Origin: Microbulbifer litoralis
GTDB lineage: Bacteria; Pseudomonadota; Gammaproteobacteria; Pseudomonadales; Cellvibrionaceae
Length of the DNA stretch: 64,000 bases
Reading direction: 5' to 3'
Assembly (NCBI RefSeq): GCF_023634065.1
Contig: NZ_JALKCV010000015.1
Coordinates: 62,001 to 126,000 of the forward strand
The notes beneath the pieces were generated by a model. That model saw nothing but the letters and a program-made list of their open reading frames with translations, had not been told where the DNA came from and did no database searches. Within the stretch, counting starts at the first letter, position 1, and the number at the start of each line of letters is the position of its first letter. A program made the translations under genes and the position numbers. Of this stretch, positions 26,038 through 33,987 are shown in pieces.

Positions 26038-28251
26038 TTACATCAGGTGTTGCTGTAGCTTTTCCCAGTCGAAGCGCCGCGTCTGCTTGTCGCTGAACAG
26101 GATTTCCAGCCTTTCGTCTTCCCACTTGATCACCCGCCCGTGACCGAGTTTGCGGTGGCGGATGCCGTCGCCGACCGCCGGTCTGCGCATGGGCGCGCGC
26201 GGGCCCTCGATGTCCGGATTGTAGCCGCAGGCCTCCAGGTAGTGCAGCGCCTGCCGGGTGACCGGGACATCGCTTTGCACCCTGTCCGGGCGCTCGCGCA
26301 GGGCGTCTGCCATCAACCGGCACAGTGGCAGCTGCATCTCCTCCAGAAACAGCGATGGCTGTTGTTCATCGACGGCCTTGCTGTCCGCGGCCGGTGCCAG
26401 CAGGGTGAGCTGCCGGCGGGCGCGGGTCATGGCCACGTACATCAGGCGCCGCTCGCTCTCCATCGATGCCGGCGTGGAGAAATCCCGCTGTGGCTGGTAG
26501 GGCATATTGTGCTGGGTCAGCGACGGGATGATGACCCGGTCCCACTCCAGCCCCTTGGCCTGGTGCATGGTGGTGATCAGCACCGCCTCGGCGGAGGACT
26601 GCTCGCCCTCGCGGTGCTGGCGCTGCAGTTCCTGCAGCTGTGCCAGCGCGTCGGCGGGCTTCTGTTTCAGGTGGTCGAGAAACTGCACGAAGGCGAGCAC
26701 CGTCTGCTGCCGCTCCTCTCCCTGCTGGCGGGTAAAGCTGTCGTCGGCGATACCGGTCAGGTAGTCCAGCGCGCCCAACTGCCGACGCAGCAGCTCGCCG
26801 GCCAGGCCGCGCCAGTTTTCCATTTCCATCAGCAGCTCGGCGCGCTTGCGCAGCCGTTTCAGTTGCGGCTTGCTGAGGTTGTCCGGCACCAGTGACATCA
26901 TGTGCAGGCCCCAGCCGTCGTCGCGCTTTGCCAGCTCCCCACAGAGTGGCTCCAGCTGCTTGCGGGCAATGCGGATATGCGGTGCGGTCAGCCATTCGTA
27001 AAGCCCCTGCTGGCGGCGCGCCGGGGGCAAATCGGCAAAGCGCCCGGAGGCGATATTCAGGCTCCAGAACAGCGGCCGCAATTCGCGCCGCGAGAGCACC
27101 GTGTTGCGACTGCCGGAGCGGTAGGGGATATTCGCGGCCAGCAGCGCCAGTTCGATCGGTGCGGCCACGGACCAGAGCCGCACCAGGATCGCAACCTGGT
27201 CCAGCGGCTGTTCCTGCAGCTGTGCCCGGCGGATCTCCTCCACCAGCCAGCGGGTTTCCTTTGCCGTCTGTACCAGCTGGATATCCGTCTGGCGTTCGCC
27301 GTCGGCGGACACACAGAATATATCGGCGCGCTCGCGGTTGTTCTCGATAAAGTGATTGGCGGCCATCGACAGCTGGTGGCCGTAGCGGAAGGTGCGGCTC
27401 AGGTGATAGATATTCGACGGCGGGAAATCGCCGTCGAAAAACTTCAGCAGGTAGTCCGGCTTGGAGCCGCGCCACTCGTAGATGGTCTGGTCCGGGTCGC
27501 CGATGGCGATCACATTGCCGGACTTGCCGTATACGACCCGCAGCAGGAAGTGCTGCACTTCGTTGATATCCTGGTACTCGTCCACCAGGATATCCTCGTA
27601 AAAGCTGCCGTACTGCTCGGCGATGCCGGGTTCCAGGCTCAGCAGCATGGCCGGGTCGTAGATCAGGTCGGCATAGGTCACCGCCCGCTGGCTGCGCCGC
27701 CACTCCTCGAAGGTGCGGAATACCTTGAGAAAGTACATGTAGCCGTCGCCGAGCTTGAGCTCGTGCAGTGCGTCCAGGTCGCCGCGCAGAATCGTCTTGG
27801 TGTAATCGATGAAGTACTCCGCCGCCTCGATCTCCGACTGTTTGCGCGCGCGGATCTCCTCCAGTTCATAGGGTGGTGCACAGGCCTCGATAGCCTTCCA
27901 GACCTGCAGCTGTACCGTGGATTGGGGCAGGGGCGTGAGGTTGGCTGGGGCGATATGGCGGTTGTCGATCATCCGCTGGTAGAGGCGGTAGCCGAGGCTG
28001 TGGAAGGTGTGCACCGGGGGTGTTTCGCCGCGCACCAGTTGCCGCAGCCGCTGGCTGAAATCCTCGCGCGCGCTGCGGTTGTACATCAGCACCAGCATGC
28101 GGGCGGGGGCGGTGCCCGACTGCAGGCGCTTGTCGATGTAGTGCAGCAGTGCCGTGGTTTTGCCGGAGCCCGCCACCGCGATGATCTTGGCGTGGCCGCC
28201 GGGGTGGTCGGCAATGGCCTGCTGTTCTTCCGTAAGTGCGGGTGCCTGCAT
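26038..28251 (-). CDS. UvrD/Rep-family DNA helicase
   Basis: A 737-aa superfamily 1A helicase. Q motif region LTEEQQAIADH, Walker A in VAGSGKTTALL, Walker B VDEYQDINEVQ, motif III GDPDQTIYEWRGS, the LEWDRVIIPSL region and motif VI RLMYVAMTRARRQL are all present. The C-terminus (HRKLGHGRVIKW) resembles the Tudor-like tail of UvrD and PcrA. It is not the canonical uvrD, rep or recB by length or context, so it is likely an accessory repair helicase. The frame stays open far upstream, antisense to the SulP gene; the ATG at 28251 precedes the Q motif and is chosen. Confidence 0.88.
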   Translation of the reverse strand: MQAPALTEEQQAIADHPGGHAKIIAVAGSGKTTALLHYIDKRLQSGTAPARMLVLMYNRSAREDFSQRLRQLVRGETPPVHTFHSLGYRLYQRMIDNRHIAPANLTPLPQSTVQLQVWKAIEACAPPYELEEIRARKQSEIEAAEYFIDYTKTILRGDLDALHELKLGDGYMYFLKVFRTFEEWRRSQRAVTYADLIYDPAMLLSLEPGIAEQYGSFYEDILVDEYQDINEVQHFLLRVVYGKSGNVIAIGDPDQTIYEWRGSKPDYLLKFFDGDFPPSNIYHLSRTFRYGHQLSMAANHFIENNRERADIFCVSADGERQTDIQLVQTAKETRWLVEEIRRAQLQEQPLDQVAILVRLWSVAAPIELALLAANIPYRSGSRNTVLSRRELRPLFWSLNIASGRFADLPPARRQQGLYEWLTAPHIRIARKQLEPLCGELAKRDDGWGLHMMSLVPDNLSKPQLKRLRKRAELLMEMENWRGLAGELLRRQLGALDYLTGIADDSFTRQQGEERQQTVLAFVQFLDHLKQKPADALAQLQELQRQHREGEQSSAEAVLITTMHQAKGLEWDRVIIPSLTQHNMPYQPQRDFSTPASMESERRLMYVAMTRARRQLTLLAPAADSKAVDEQQPSLFLEEMQLPLCRLMADALRERPDRVQSDVPVTRQALHYLEACGYNPDIEGPRAPMRRPAVGDGIRHRKLGHGRVIKWEDERLEILFSDKQTRRFDWEKLQQHLM

Positions 28252-28334
28252 GGAGTCGGGTCGTCCAAATACTGGATATTTTGCCAGTATTGCGGGTGTG
28301 GGCACAAGTTGCGGGAGCCTGCCGTGCAGGGTGT

Positions 28335-30053
28335 TCAGGCCTCGGTAGCGGAATCCCCCCGCCGCAGCGCCAGCTCGGCGATATAGGAGGACAGGAACAC
28401 CCGCCCGTTCAGCTCCTCGAGAAATTTCGAGCGCCCCAGCCGGTCCAGTACCGGCCCCTTGACCTCCGACAGGTGCAGGCCGATATCGCGATCGCGCAGG
28501 TCCCGGTTGACCTGTTGCAGCCGCTCCAGCGCGGTGCCGTCGATGCGGCTTACCGACGACAGTATCAGTACCAGTTCGCGCACATCCGCATGCCGTTTCA
28601 GTTCGCTCAGTATGCGTTCCTCCACGGCGCTGATATTGCTGAAAAATAGGCTCTCGTCGATACGCAGGAACAGGATGTCCGGCAGCGTATCCACCGTGTG
28701 CCGCAGTACATTGCGGAAGTGTTCGGTGCCCGGTACCCGCCCCACCACGGCGATGTGCGGCCGGCTGCTGCGCCAGATCAGGGTGGCGAAGGACAGGCCG
28801 ATACCGAGCCCGATACCCGCCTCCACACCGAACAGCAGCACGCCGAGGAAGGTGCCGGCCATGGCCAGGCCGTCGGTGCGGTCGTAGCGCCAGTTGTGCA
28901 CGAAGCCGCGCGCGTCGATCAGGCCGGCGGCGGCGACGATGATGGTGGCGGCCAGCACCGTCAGTGGCAGCTCGGTGAACAGCGGCGTCAGGAACAGCAG
29001 CACCAGCGCCATCAGTGCCGCGGCGATCAGGCCGCTCATCGGCGAGACGGCGCCGGCCTCGTCGTTGATCGCGGTGCGGGCGAAGCTGCCGGTGACGGCG
29101 AAACCGCCGGACAGGGCGCTGAACAGGTTGGCTGCGCCCAGGCCGCGCAGTTCCGCATCGGCGTTCAGCCGCTGGCGGCGGCGCAGGGCGATGGCGTGGG
29201 CGATCGACAGGCTCTCGACAAACCCCAGCAGCGCGATGACCAGCGCCGGCAGCAGCAGCCGGTGGGTCAGGTTCCAGTCGAACGCCGGCAAGGTGAGTGC
29301 GGGCAGGCCCGGCGGAATTTTTCCCACCACCGCCATCTCTTTTTCCAGGTGCAGGATCGCCGTCAGCGCGATGGCGGCCAGCACCACCAGCATCGGCGCC
29401 AGCCGCGCCAGCAGCCGCGCGTTGTGCGCGCGCATACCCATTTTGACCAGGGTGATACCGAGCCAGAACTTGGCCGACACCAGGATCAGAACCGCGCCGA
29501 CCCCCAGCGCCGCTGTCAGGGGCACAGCTTCGGGCAGGTGGGCGAGGGTGCTGACCAGTAGCTGCAGCGCCGTGTCGCCGTCGCTTTCCACGCCCACCAG
29601 GGGACTGATCTGGCCGATGATGATCAGCGCCGCGGCGCCGGAGACGAAGCCGCTGATGACCGGGTGGCTCAGCAGGTTGGAGAGGGCGCCCAGGCGCATC
29701 AGGCCCATGGCGAACAGGAAGAAGCCGCTGAGCGCCGCCAGCAGCACGGCGCCGGCGATATATTCCGCGCTGCCGGGCGCCGCCAGCGGCGTCAGTGCGG
29801 AGGCGGTCATCAGCGCCAGCACCGCCACGGGCCCCACCGACAGCACCGAGCTGGAGCCGAACAGCGCGTAGCCGACCAGCGGCAGCAGGCTGGCGTAGAG
29901 GCCGATATGCGGCGGCAGGCCGGCGAGCGCGGCGTAGGCCAGCGCCTGCGGCACCAGCATCATGGTGGCCACCAGCGCGGCGGTCGCGTCTCCCGCCAGC
30001 CATTGGCGCCGGTAGTTTTTCAGCCAGTCGGGTATCAGTTTATTCGCGCGCAT
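28335..30053 (-). CDS. SulP-family anion transporter with STAS domain
   Basis: A 572-aa inner-membrane protein. About 12 hydrophobic segments span residues 20-420, including the SulP motifs PQALAYAALAGLPPHIGLYAS and FAVTGSFARTAIND. The C-terminal STAS domain (about 440-555) has LRIDESLFFSN and SVSRIDGTALE. It follows the YeeE/YedE pair after 81 bp in the same direction, which suggests sulfate, sulfite or thiosulfate as substrate and transcription from the divergent promoter at 31350-31380. The substrate is inference. Confidence 0.88.
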   Translation of the reverse strand: MRANKLIPDWLKNYRRQWLAGDATAALVATMMLVPQALAYAALAGLPPHIGLYASLLPLVGYALFGSSSVLSVGPVAVLALMTASALTPLAAPGSAEYIAGAVLLAALSGFFLFAMGLMRLGALSNLLSHPVISGFVSGAAALIIIGQISPLVGVESDGDTALQLLVSTLAHLPEAVPLTAALGVGAVLILVSAKFWLGITLVKMGMRAHNARLLARLAPMLVVLAAIALTAILHLEKEMAVVGKIPPGLPALTLPAFDWNLTHRLLLPALVIALLGFVESLSIAHAIALRRRQRLNADAELRGLGAANLFSALSGGFAVTGSFARTAINDEAGAVSPMSGLIAAALMALVLLFLTPLFTELPLTVLAATIIVAAAGLIDARGFVHNWRYDRTDGLAMAGTFLGVLLFGVEAGIGLGIGLSFATLIWRSSRPHIAVVGRVPGTEHFRNVLRHTVDTLPDILFLRIDESLFFSNISAVEERILSELKRHADVRELVLILSSVSRIDGTALERLQQVNRDLRDRDIGLHLSEVKGPVLDRLGRSKFLEELNGRVFLSSYIAELALRRGDSATEA

Positions 30054-30134
30054 ATCCGCGATTATTCCATGGCCGTGGCACGGATGCAGACTGAAAAGAT
30101 AGACGGGAATTGTCGCCGCGGCGGCCCGGGCATG

Positions 30135-30554
30135 TCAGCCACGCCGGCCGGCCAGCTGGAACAGCCCCATACCGGCCAGCATGGCGGCGGTAAAGACAAT
30201 GGCCTTCAGCGCGCCGGCACCGCTGGCGACGATGGCCGGCCCCGGGCAGAAGCCCGCCAGGCCCCAGCCGATACCGAACAGCAGGCTGCCGATCACCAGC
30301 GGCCGGTCGATATCGCGCCGCCTGGGCAGCTGCATCGGCGCGCCCAGCAGGGACAGCGTGCGCCGCCGGGTCAGTTGGAACACCGGCAGGCCCACGGCGA
30401 TGGCGCCGGCCATCACCAGTCCCAGGGACGGATCCCAGGCGCCGAACAGGTCGAGGAACGCCAGCACCTTGTGCGGGTTGGCCATGCCGGACAGCAGCAG
30501 GCCCAGGCCGAACACCAGTCCGGCGGCGAAGGCGGAGAGATCATACTTTTTCAT
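30135..30554 (-). CDS. YeeE/YedE-family half-transporter, second component
   Basis: A 139-aa membrane protein with about four hydrophobic segments and the family motif GFCPGPAIVASG. It pairs with the 144-aa protein just upstream (4-bp gap); together they make one YeeE/YedE-type unit, a family that includes the thiosulfate permease TsuA. The frame is open for 97 codons upstream in a wrong-looking, Cys/Pro-rich sequence, so the start is set at MKKYDLSAFAAGL. Confidence 0.85.
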   Translation of the reverse strand: MKKYDLSAFAAGLVFGLGLLLSGMANPHKVLAFLDLFGAWDPSLGLVMAGAIAVGLPVFQLTRRRTLSLLGAPMQLPRRRDIDRPLVIGSLLFGIGWGLAGFCPGPAIVASGAGALKAIVFTAAMLAGMGLFQLAGRRG

Positions 30555-30558
30555 CGCA

Positions 30559-30993
30559 TCAGGCTCCCGGCAGATGGCGGACGACATACACGGTGGCGAA
30601 ACCGGCGCCCATAAACAGCAGCGTGGCGACCAGGGAGCGCGGCGACAGCCGCGACAGGCCGCAGACGCCGTGGCCGCTGGTACAGCCGGAGCCGTAGCGG
30701 GTGCCGATGCCCACCAGCAACCCGGCGGCGACCAGCAGGGGGTAGCCGGCGTCGATGCGGATCGGCGGCAGCGCCGCGAACAGGCCCCACAGCCCCGGTG
30801 CCAGCAGCAGTCCGGCGACAAACGCCAGCCGCCAGCCGGTTTCACCCGCTGTGGGCTTCAGCAGGCCGCCGACAATACCGGAGATACCGGCGATACGGCC
30901 GTTGGCCAACAGCAGCAGGGCCGTCGCCAGTCCGATCAGTGCGCCGCCGGCGAGGGCGGACAGCGGCGTGAAGGCATTCCAGTCTATGTTCAT
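30559..30993 (-). CDS. YeeE/YedE-family half-transporter, first component
   Basis: A 144-aa membrane protein with the cysteine motif GSGCTSGHGVCGLSRLS, the signature expected to contact the sulfur substrate. It starts 9 bp after the ArsR-type regulator stop and ends 4 bp before its partner. Such split pairs are often found beside persulfide dioxygenase genes regulated by BigR/SqrR proteins, which is exactly the context here. Likely substrate: thiosulfate or a related reduced sulfur species. Confidence 0.87.
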   Translation of the reverse strand: MNIDWNAFTPLSALAGGALIGLATALLLLANGRIAGISGIVGGLLKPTAGETGWRLAFVAGLLLAPGLWGLFAALPPIRIDAGYPLLVAAGLLVGIGTRYGSGCTSGHGVCGLSRLSPRSLVATLLFMGAGFATVYVVRHLPGA

Positions 30994-31002
30994 GTTTGGC
31001 AG

Positions 31003-31317
31003 TTACTTCGCACAGTAGAGTTGATACAGGGTCTGCAGCAGCGCCAGTATCCGCCGGTCTGCGACCCGGTAGTAGATGCGTTTGCCTTCCCTGCGGGTGG
31101 ATACCAGCCCCTCGCGGCGCAACACGCCCAGCTGCTGCGAAAGACTCGGCTGGCGAATCTGCAGGCGCTCTTCCAGGTCGCCCACGCACAACTCCTCCTG
31201 GCTCAACTGGCACAGCAGCAGCAGGCGGTCGCGGTTGCCCAGGGAGCGCAGCGCGGCTGCCGCCTGGTCGGCCGAGGCGAGCATCTTGTCGAGGTCGATA
31301 TCCGAAGTGTCGGGCAT
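31003..31317 (-). CDS. ArsR-family regulator of the BigR/SqrR persulfide-sensing type
   Basis: A 104-aa winged-helix repressor. The recognition helix is in RQPSLSQQLGVLRREG. Two cysteines, Cys44 (ELCVGDL) and Cys102 (LYCAK at the C-terminus), sit where BigR, SqrR and YgaV have the pair that forms a tri- or tetrasulfide link and releases DNA; Cys36 is extra. The gene heads the minus-strand operon (regulator, YeeE/YedE pair, SulP), divergent from the dioxygenase. The palindrome 31360-31380 is its likely operator. Confidence 0.88.
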   Translation of the reverse strand: MPDTSDIDLDKMLASADQAAAALRSLGNRDRLLLLCQLSQEELCVGDLEERLQIRQPSLSQQLGVLRREGLVSTRREGKRIYYRVADRRILALLQTLYQLYCAK

Positions 31318-31350
31318 GGCGGTGGCAGTTCAAATGATTTACAGATTTAT

Positions 31351-31378
31351 ATTATATTGATTTGTATAGTGTATACAA
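31351..31378 (-). promoter_or_regulatory. Promoter of the ArsR-type regulator operon
   Basis: On the minus strand, TTGTAT (31378-31373), 16 bp, then a perfect TATAAT (31356-31351). The -35 lies inside the palindrome 31360-31380. Confidence 0.75.
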
Positions 31379-31385
31379 ATATAGT
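31357..31385 (+). promoter_or_regulatory. Promoter of the persulfide dioxygenase gene
   Basis: TTGATT (31357-31362), 17 bp and TATAGT (31380-31385). The spacer contains the palindrome 31360-31380. The dioxygenase ATG is 30 bp further on. Confidence 0.75.
31360..31380. promoter_or_regulatory. Candidate BigR/SqrR-type operator
   Basis: atttgtata (31360-31368), gtg, tatacaaat (31372-31380): a perfect 9-bp inverted repeat in an AT-rich island, overlapping both divergent promoters, next to the regulator gene. Confidence 0.75.
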
Positions 31386-31415
31386 GTTGCCAATACCGAA
31401 ATCGGGAGACGAATC

Positions 31416-32294
31416 ATGTCCGCAAGCAAGCCTGTCACCCAGGTGCAGCCCTTTCTCGATCCGGACACCGAAACCTGGAGCTATGTGGTCTACGACCATC
31501 CGGGTGGTTCCGCCGCGGTGGTGGATCCGGTGCTGGATTTCGATGCCCCGTCGGGTCATACCGGCACCGGCGGCGCCAAGGCCATTATCGAATTCCTGCA
31601 CCGGGAGAAGCTGACCGTCGAGTGGGTACTGGAGACCCACGCCCACGCGGATCACCTGTCGGCGGCGCCCTTTGTGCGCCAGCAGGTCGGTGGCAGTATT
31701 GCCATCGGCGACCGGATCACGGAGGTGCAGGCCATTTTTCGCGAGGTGTTCAACCTGGAAAAGGCGTTCCTGGTCGATGGCAGCCAGTTCGACCACCTGT
31801 TCCGCGACGGCGATACCTTCCGCGTCGGTGCACTGGAGGCGCGTGTCATCTATGCGCCGGGCCACACACCGGCGGATATGGCCTGGCTGATCGGCGATGC
31901 GCTGTTTGTCGGCGACACCCTGTTTATGCCGGACGTGGGCAGCGCCCGCTGCGATTTTCCCGGCGGCGATGCGGCCACCCTGTACCGCTCGGTGCAGAAG
32001 CTGCTGGAACTGCCGGAAGAGACACGTATGTTCATGTGTCACGATTACCCGCCGGCCGGTGGCCGCAGGCACCGCTGCGAAACCACGGTGGGCGAACAGA
32101 AACGCAATAACATCCATCTGCACCAGAGTGTCAGCGAGGCGGAGTTCGTCGCCATGCGCAATAAGCGCGACGCAACGCTGCCGATGCCGCGGCTGATCAT
32201 TCCGTCCATCCAGGTCAATATTCGCGCGGGCCAGATGCCGCCGGCGGAAGACAACGGCACCGTCTATTTGAAAGTGCCGATCAACAAACTCTGA
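31416..32294 (+). CDS. Persulfide dioxygenase-like MBL-fold enzyme (Blh/ETHE1 family)
   Basis: A 292-aa protein expected to oxidise glutathione persulfide to sulfite with one iron. The MBL motif THAHADH gives His75, His77, Asp79 and His80; the second half has YAPGHTPADMAWL and FVGDTLFMPDVGSARCDFPGG, characteristic of this branch, and FMCHDY. The ATG at 31416 has CGGGAG upstream; the frame opens 18 codons before, inside the promoter. No sulfide:quinone oxidoreductase gene is in the window. Regulation by the adjacent ArsR-type protein is inferred. Confidence 0.9.
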   Translation: MSASKPVTQVQPFLDPDTETWSYVVYDHPGGSAAVVDPVLDFDAPSGHTGTGGAKAIIEFLHREKLTVEWVLETHAHADHLSAAPFVRQQVGGSIAIGDRITEVQAIFREVFNLEKAFLVDGSQFDHLFRDGDTFRVGALEARVIYAPGHTPADMAWLIGDALFVGDTLFMPDVGSARCDFPGGDAATLYRSVQKLLELPEETRMFMCHDYPPAGGRRHRCETTVGEQKRNNIHLHQSVSEAEFVAMRNKRDATLPMPRLIIPSIQVNIRAGQMPPAEDNGTVYLKVPINKL

Positions 32295-32318
32295 TCGCGC
32301 ATAGACCGGATAGTTACA

Positions 32319-32412
32319 GGCGTAGCCCGGATGGAGTGCAGCGGATCCGGGACAGGGGGTCGGCACCACAATCCCGGATTCCGGCGCTGCGCGCCTCCAT
32401 CCGGGCTACGCC
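32319..32412. repeat. Extragenic palindrome, family A, full copy
   Basis: 18-bp arms ggcgtagcccggatggag (32319-32336) and its exact reverse complement (32395-32412) enclose two smaller tccggga/tcccgga arms. Related copies are at 25981-26017 and 63028-63087. Confidence 0.85.
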
Positions 32413-32472
32413 CTTTCATCGCGGTAAACTCCTGACTTGAGCGACTAAAGCGTGCGAAAAGCTGAGGTAAAT

Positions 32473-32880
32473 ATGCATATCAAACAGCTCGACGAGCAGG
32501 TCAGTGTCTCGGCGCAGTTCAGCTGCGACGCCATGGCCGAACTGGCCGCATCCGGTGTGCAGGTGATTGTCTGCAACCGTCCCGAGGGAGAGACCGAAGA
32601 CCAGCCGACGTATGCGGCAATGGAAAGTGCCGCGGCGGAGCAGGGCATGGCGTTCGTGGCCATCCCCTTCGCCCGCATGACCGCGGATCACTGCCGGCAG
32701 TTCGGCGAACTGCTCGACAGCGGCAAAAAGATCCACGCCTTCTGCCGCACCGGCAACCGCTCGTGTAACGTCTGGGCCGGTGCCCGGCTGTTGGCCGGCG
32801 CGGACGGGAAATCGCTGCTGAAAAGCGCCGGCGGCGCCGGTTTCGATATCAGCGGCGTGCTGGTGGCGATGGACCACTAG
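32473..32880 (+). CDS. DUF442 / TIGR01244 family phosphatase-like or sulfurtransferase-like protein
   Basis: A 135-aa cytoplasmic protein with the P-loop-like HAFCRTGNRS near residue 97, as in the DUF442 domain that is fused to the persulfide dioxygenase in Xylella Blh. Here it is a separate gene 178 bp downstream of the dioxygenase. The start ATG at 32473 has GAGG upstream; a GTG 7 codons earlier is possible. Probably handles sulfane sulfur with the dioxygenase, though activity is not established for the family. Its stop is 3 bp from the convergent PQQ-protein gene. Confidence 0.82.
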   Translation: MHIKQLDEQVSVSAQFSCDAMAELAASGVQVIVCNRPEGETEDQPTYAAMESAAAEQGMAFVAIPFARMTADHCRQFGELLDSGKKIHAFCRTGNRSCNVWAGARLLAGADGKSLLKSAGGAGFDISGVLVAMDH

Positions 32881-32883
32881 CGT

Positions 32884-33987
32884 TTATTGCAGTGCGTAGA
32901 TATAGCCATCGATGGTGCCGACGTAGAGCCGCTCGCCGTAGACGGTAATACTGGTGACCGTATCGCTGAGCGGGCTGGAGCGCCACAGCAGCTCGCCGCT
33001 GCGGGGCGCCAGTGCACAGATCTGCTCGCCACAGGCGGCGTAGAGCCGCTCGGCGGTGGCGGCTACGGAGCGGAAGATGCGCTCGCCGAAGGACCAGCGG
33101 AGTTCGCCGCTGCGCGCATCCACCGCCTGCAGCGGTCCCAGGCCGCTGATATACACCAGCCCGTGGGCGACCGCCGGCGGCTGGTCGATGCGCATACCGG
33201 TGTCGTAAGTCCAGTTGATGTCGCCGCTGCTGGCGTCGATGGCCGACAGCTTCTGTCCCCAGCCGCCCACGAACACCTGGCCATCGCGTACCACCGGCGC
33301 GGTGGTCAGCCACTGCCCGTCGCCGGCCGGGGTGCGCCAGCGCTGCTCGCCGGTTTCCGCGTCCAGCGCGTAGAGGCGGCTGTCGAATGAGGCGGCGAAG
33401 AGGGTGTCGCCGGCCAGTGTGACGCCGGCGCCGACTGCCCTCCCGGCTGCGAATTCCCAGGCCGTATCCCCGCTGGCCCTGTCCAGCGCATGCACCTTTT
33501 TGTCGAAACCACCGAAATAGACGCGATCGCTGTCGATCGCGGCGGGGCCCTGCGGTGTCTTGTCGAAGTGCTCGCGCCACAACAGCTTGCCGGACGAGCG
33601 GTCCAGGGCGTAGAAGCCGCGATCCTCGCTGGCGACATAGACCCGCTCCCGGTCGACGGCGACGCTGCCGCGGATATTGCCTGTGGTCTTGAAGCGCCAG
33701 CGCCGCTCGCCACTGTTCACATCCACGGCGTAGACGGAGTCGTCGGTGGTGCCGACAAACAGGGTGTCGCCGGCGATGACCGGTGTCTCTGTCAGCACCC
33801 CGAGGGTCAGGAACCGCCAAAGCTCCCGCGGCTTGTCCGCCGGCCCGTCGCCGGCGAAGAGTCCGGTGCGCTGGGCGTTGCCTCGGTACTCCACCGGTGG
33901 ACCGCCGTCGCTTTGCGGCCCGCAACCGGCGAGCATCGCCGCCAGCAGCAGGGGCGCGATACGACCGCCGCGCGCAGATTTTGCCAT
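32884..33987 (-). CDS. PQQ-like beta-propeller lipoprotein
   Basis: A 367-aa outer- or inner-membrane lipoprotein: signal peptide ending LAGC with Cys22, then about seven to eight propeller repeats of the form VYALDRxSGxxxW. It resembles BamB in fold, but bamB normally sits beside hisS and der, so this is more likely a paralogue with another partner. The start ATG shares one base with the stop of the MORN gene (TGATG), which implies translational coupling. It is the last gene of the three-gene envelope operon. Confidence 0.85.
   Translation of the reverse strand: MAKSARGGRIAPLLLAAMLAGCGPQSDGGPPVEYRGNAQRTGLFAGDGPADKPRELWRFLTLGVLTETPVIAGDTLFVGTTDDSVYAVDVNSGERRWRFKTTGNIRGSVAVDRERVYVASEDRGFYALDRSSGKLLWREHFDKTPQGPAAIDSDRVYFGGFDKKVHALDRASGDTAWEFAAGRAVGAGVTLAGDTLFAASFDSRLYALDAETGEQRWRTPAGDGQWLTTAPVVRDGQVFVGGWGQKLSAIDASSGDINWTYDTGMRIDQPPAVAHGLVYISGLGPLQAVDARSGELRWSFGERIFRSVAATAERLYAACGEQICALAPRSGELLWRSSPLSDTVTSITVYGERLYVGTIDGYIYALQ

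Noticed and set aside
28252-30003. Upstream extension of the helicase frame, giving a 1321-aa reading frame
   Set aside because: The first 584 codons are antisense to the SulP gene and are rich in Arg, Ala and Gly as expected for a GC-rich shadow frame. The helicase starts at the ATG before its Q motif.
32884-33987. Calling the PQQ propeller lipoprotein BamB
   Set aside because: The usual hisS-bamB-der context is missing and the gene is coupled to the MORN gene, so a paralogue is more likely.
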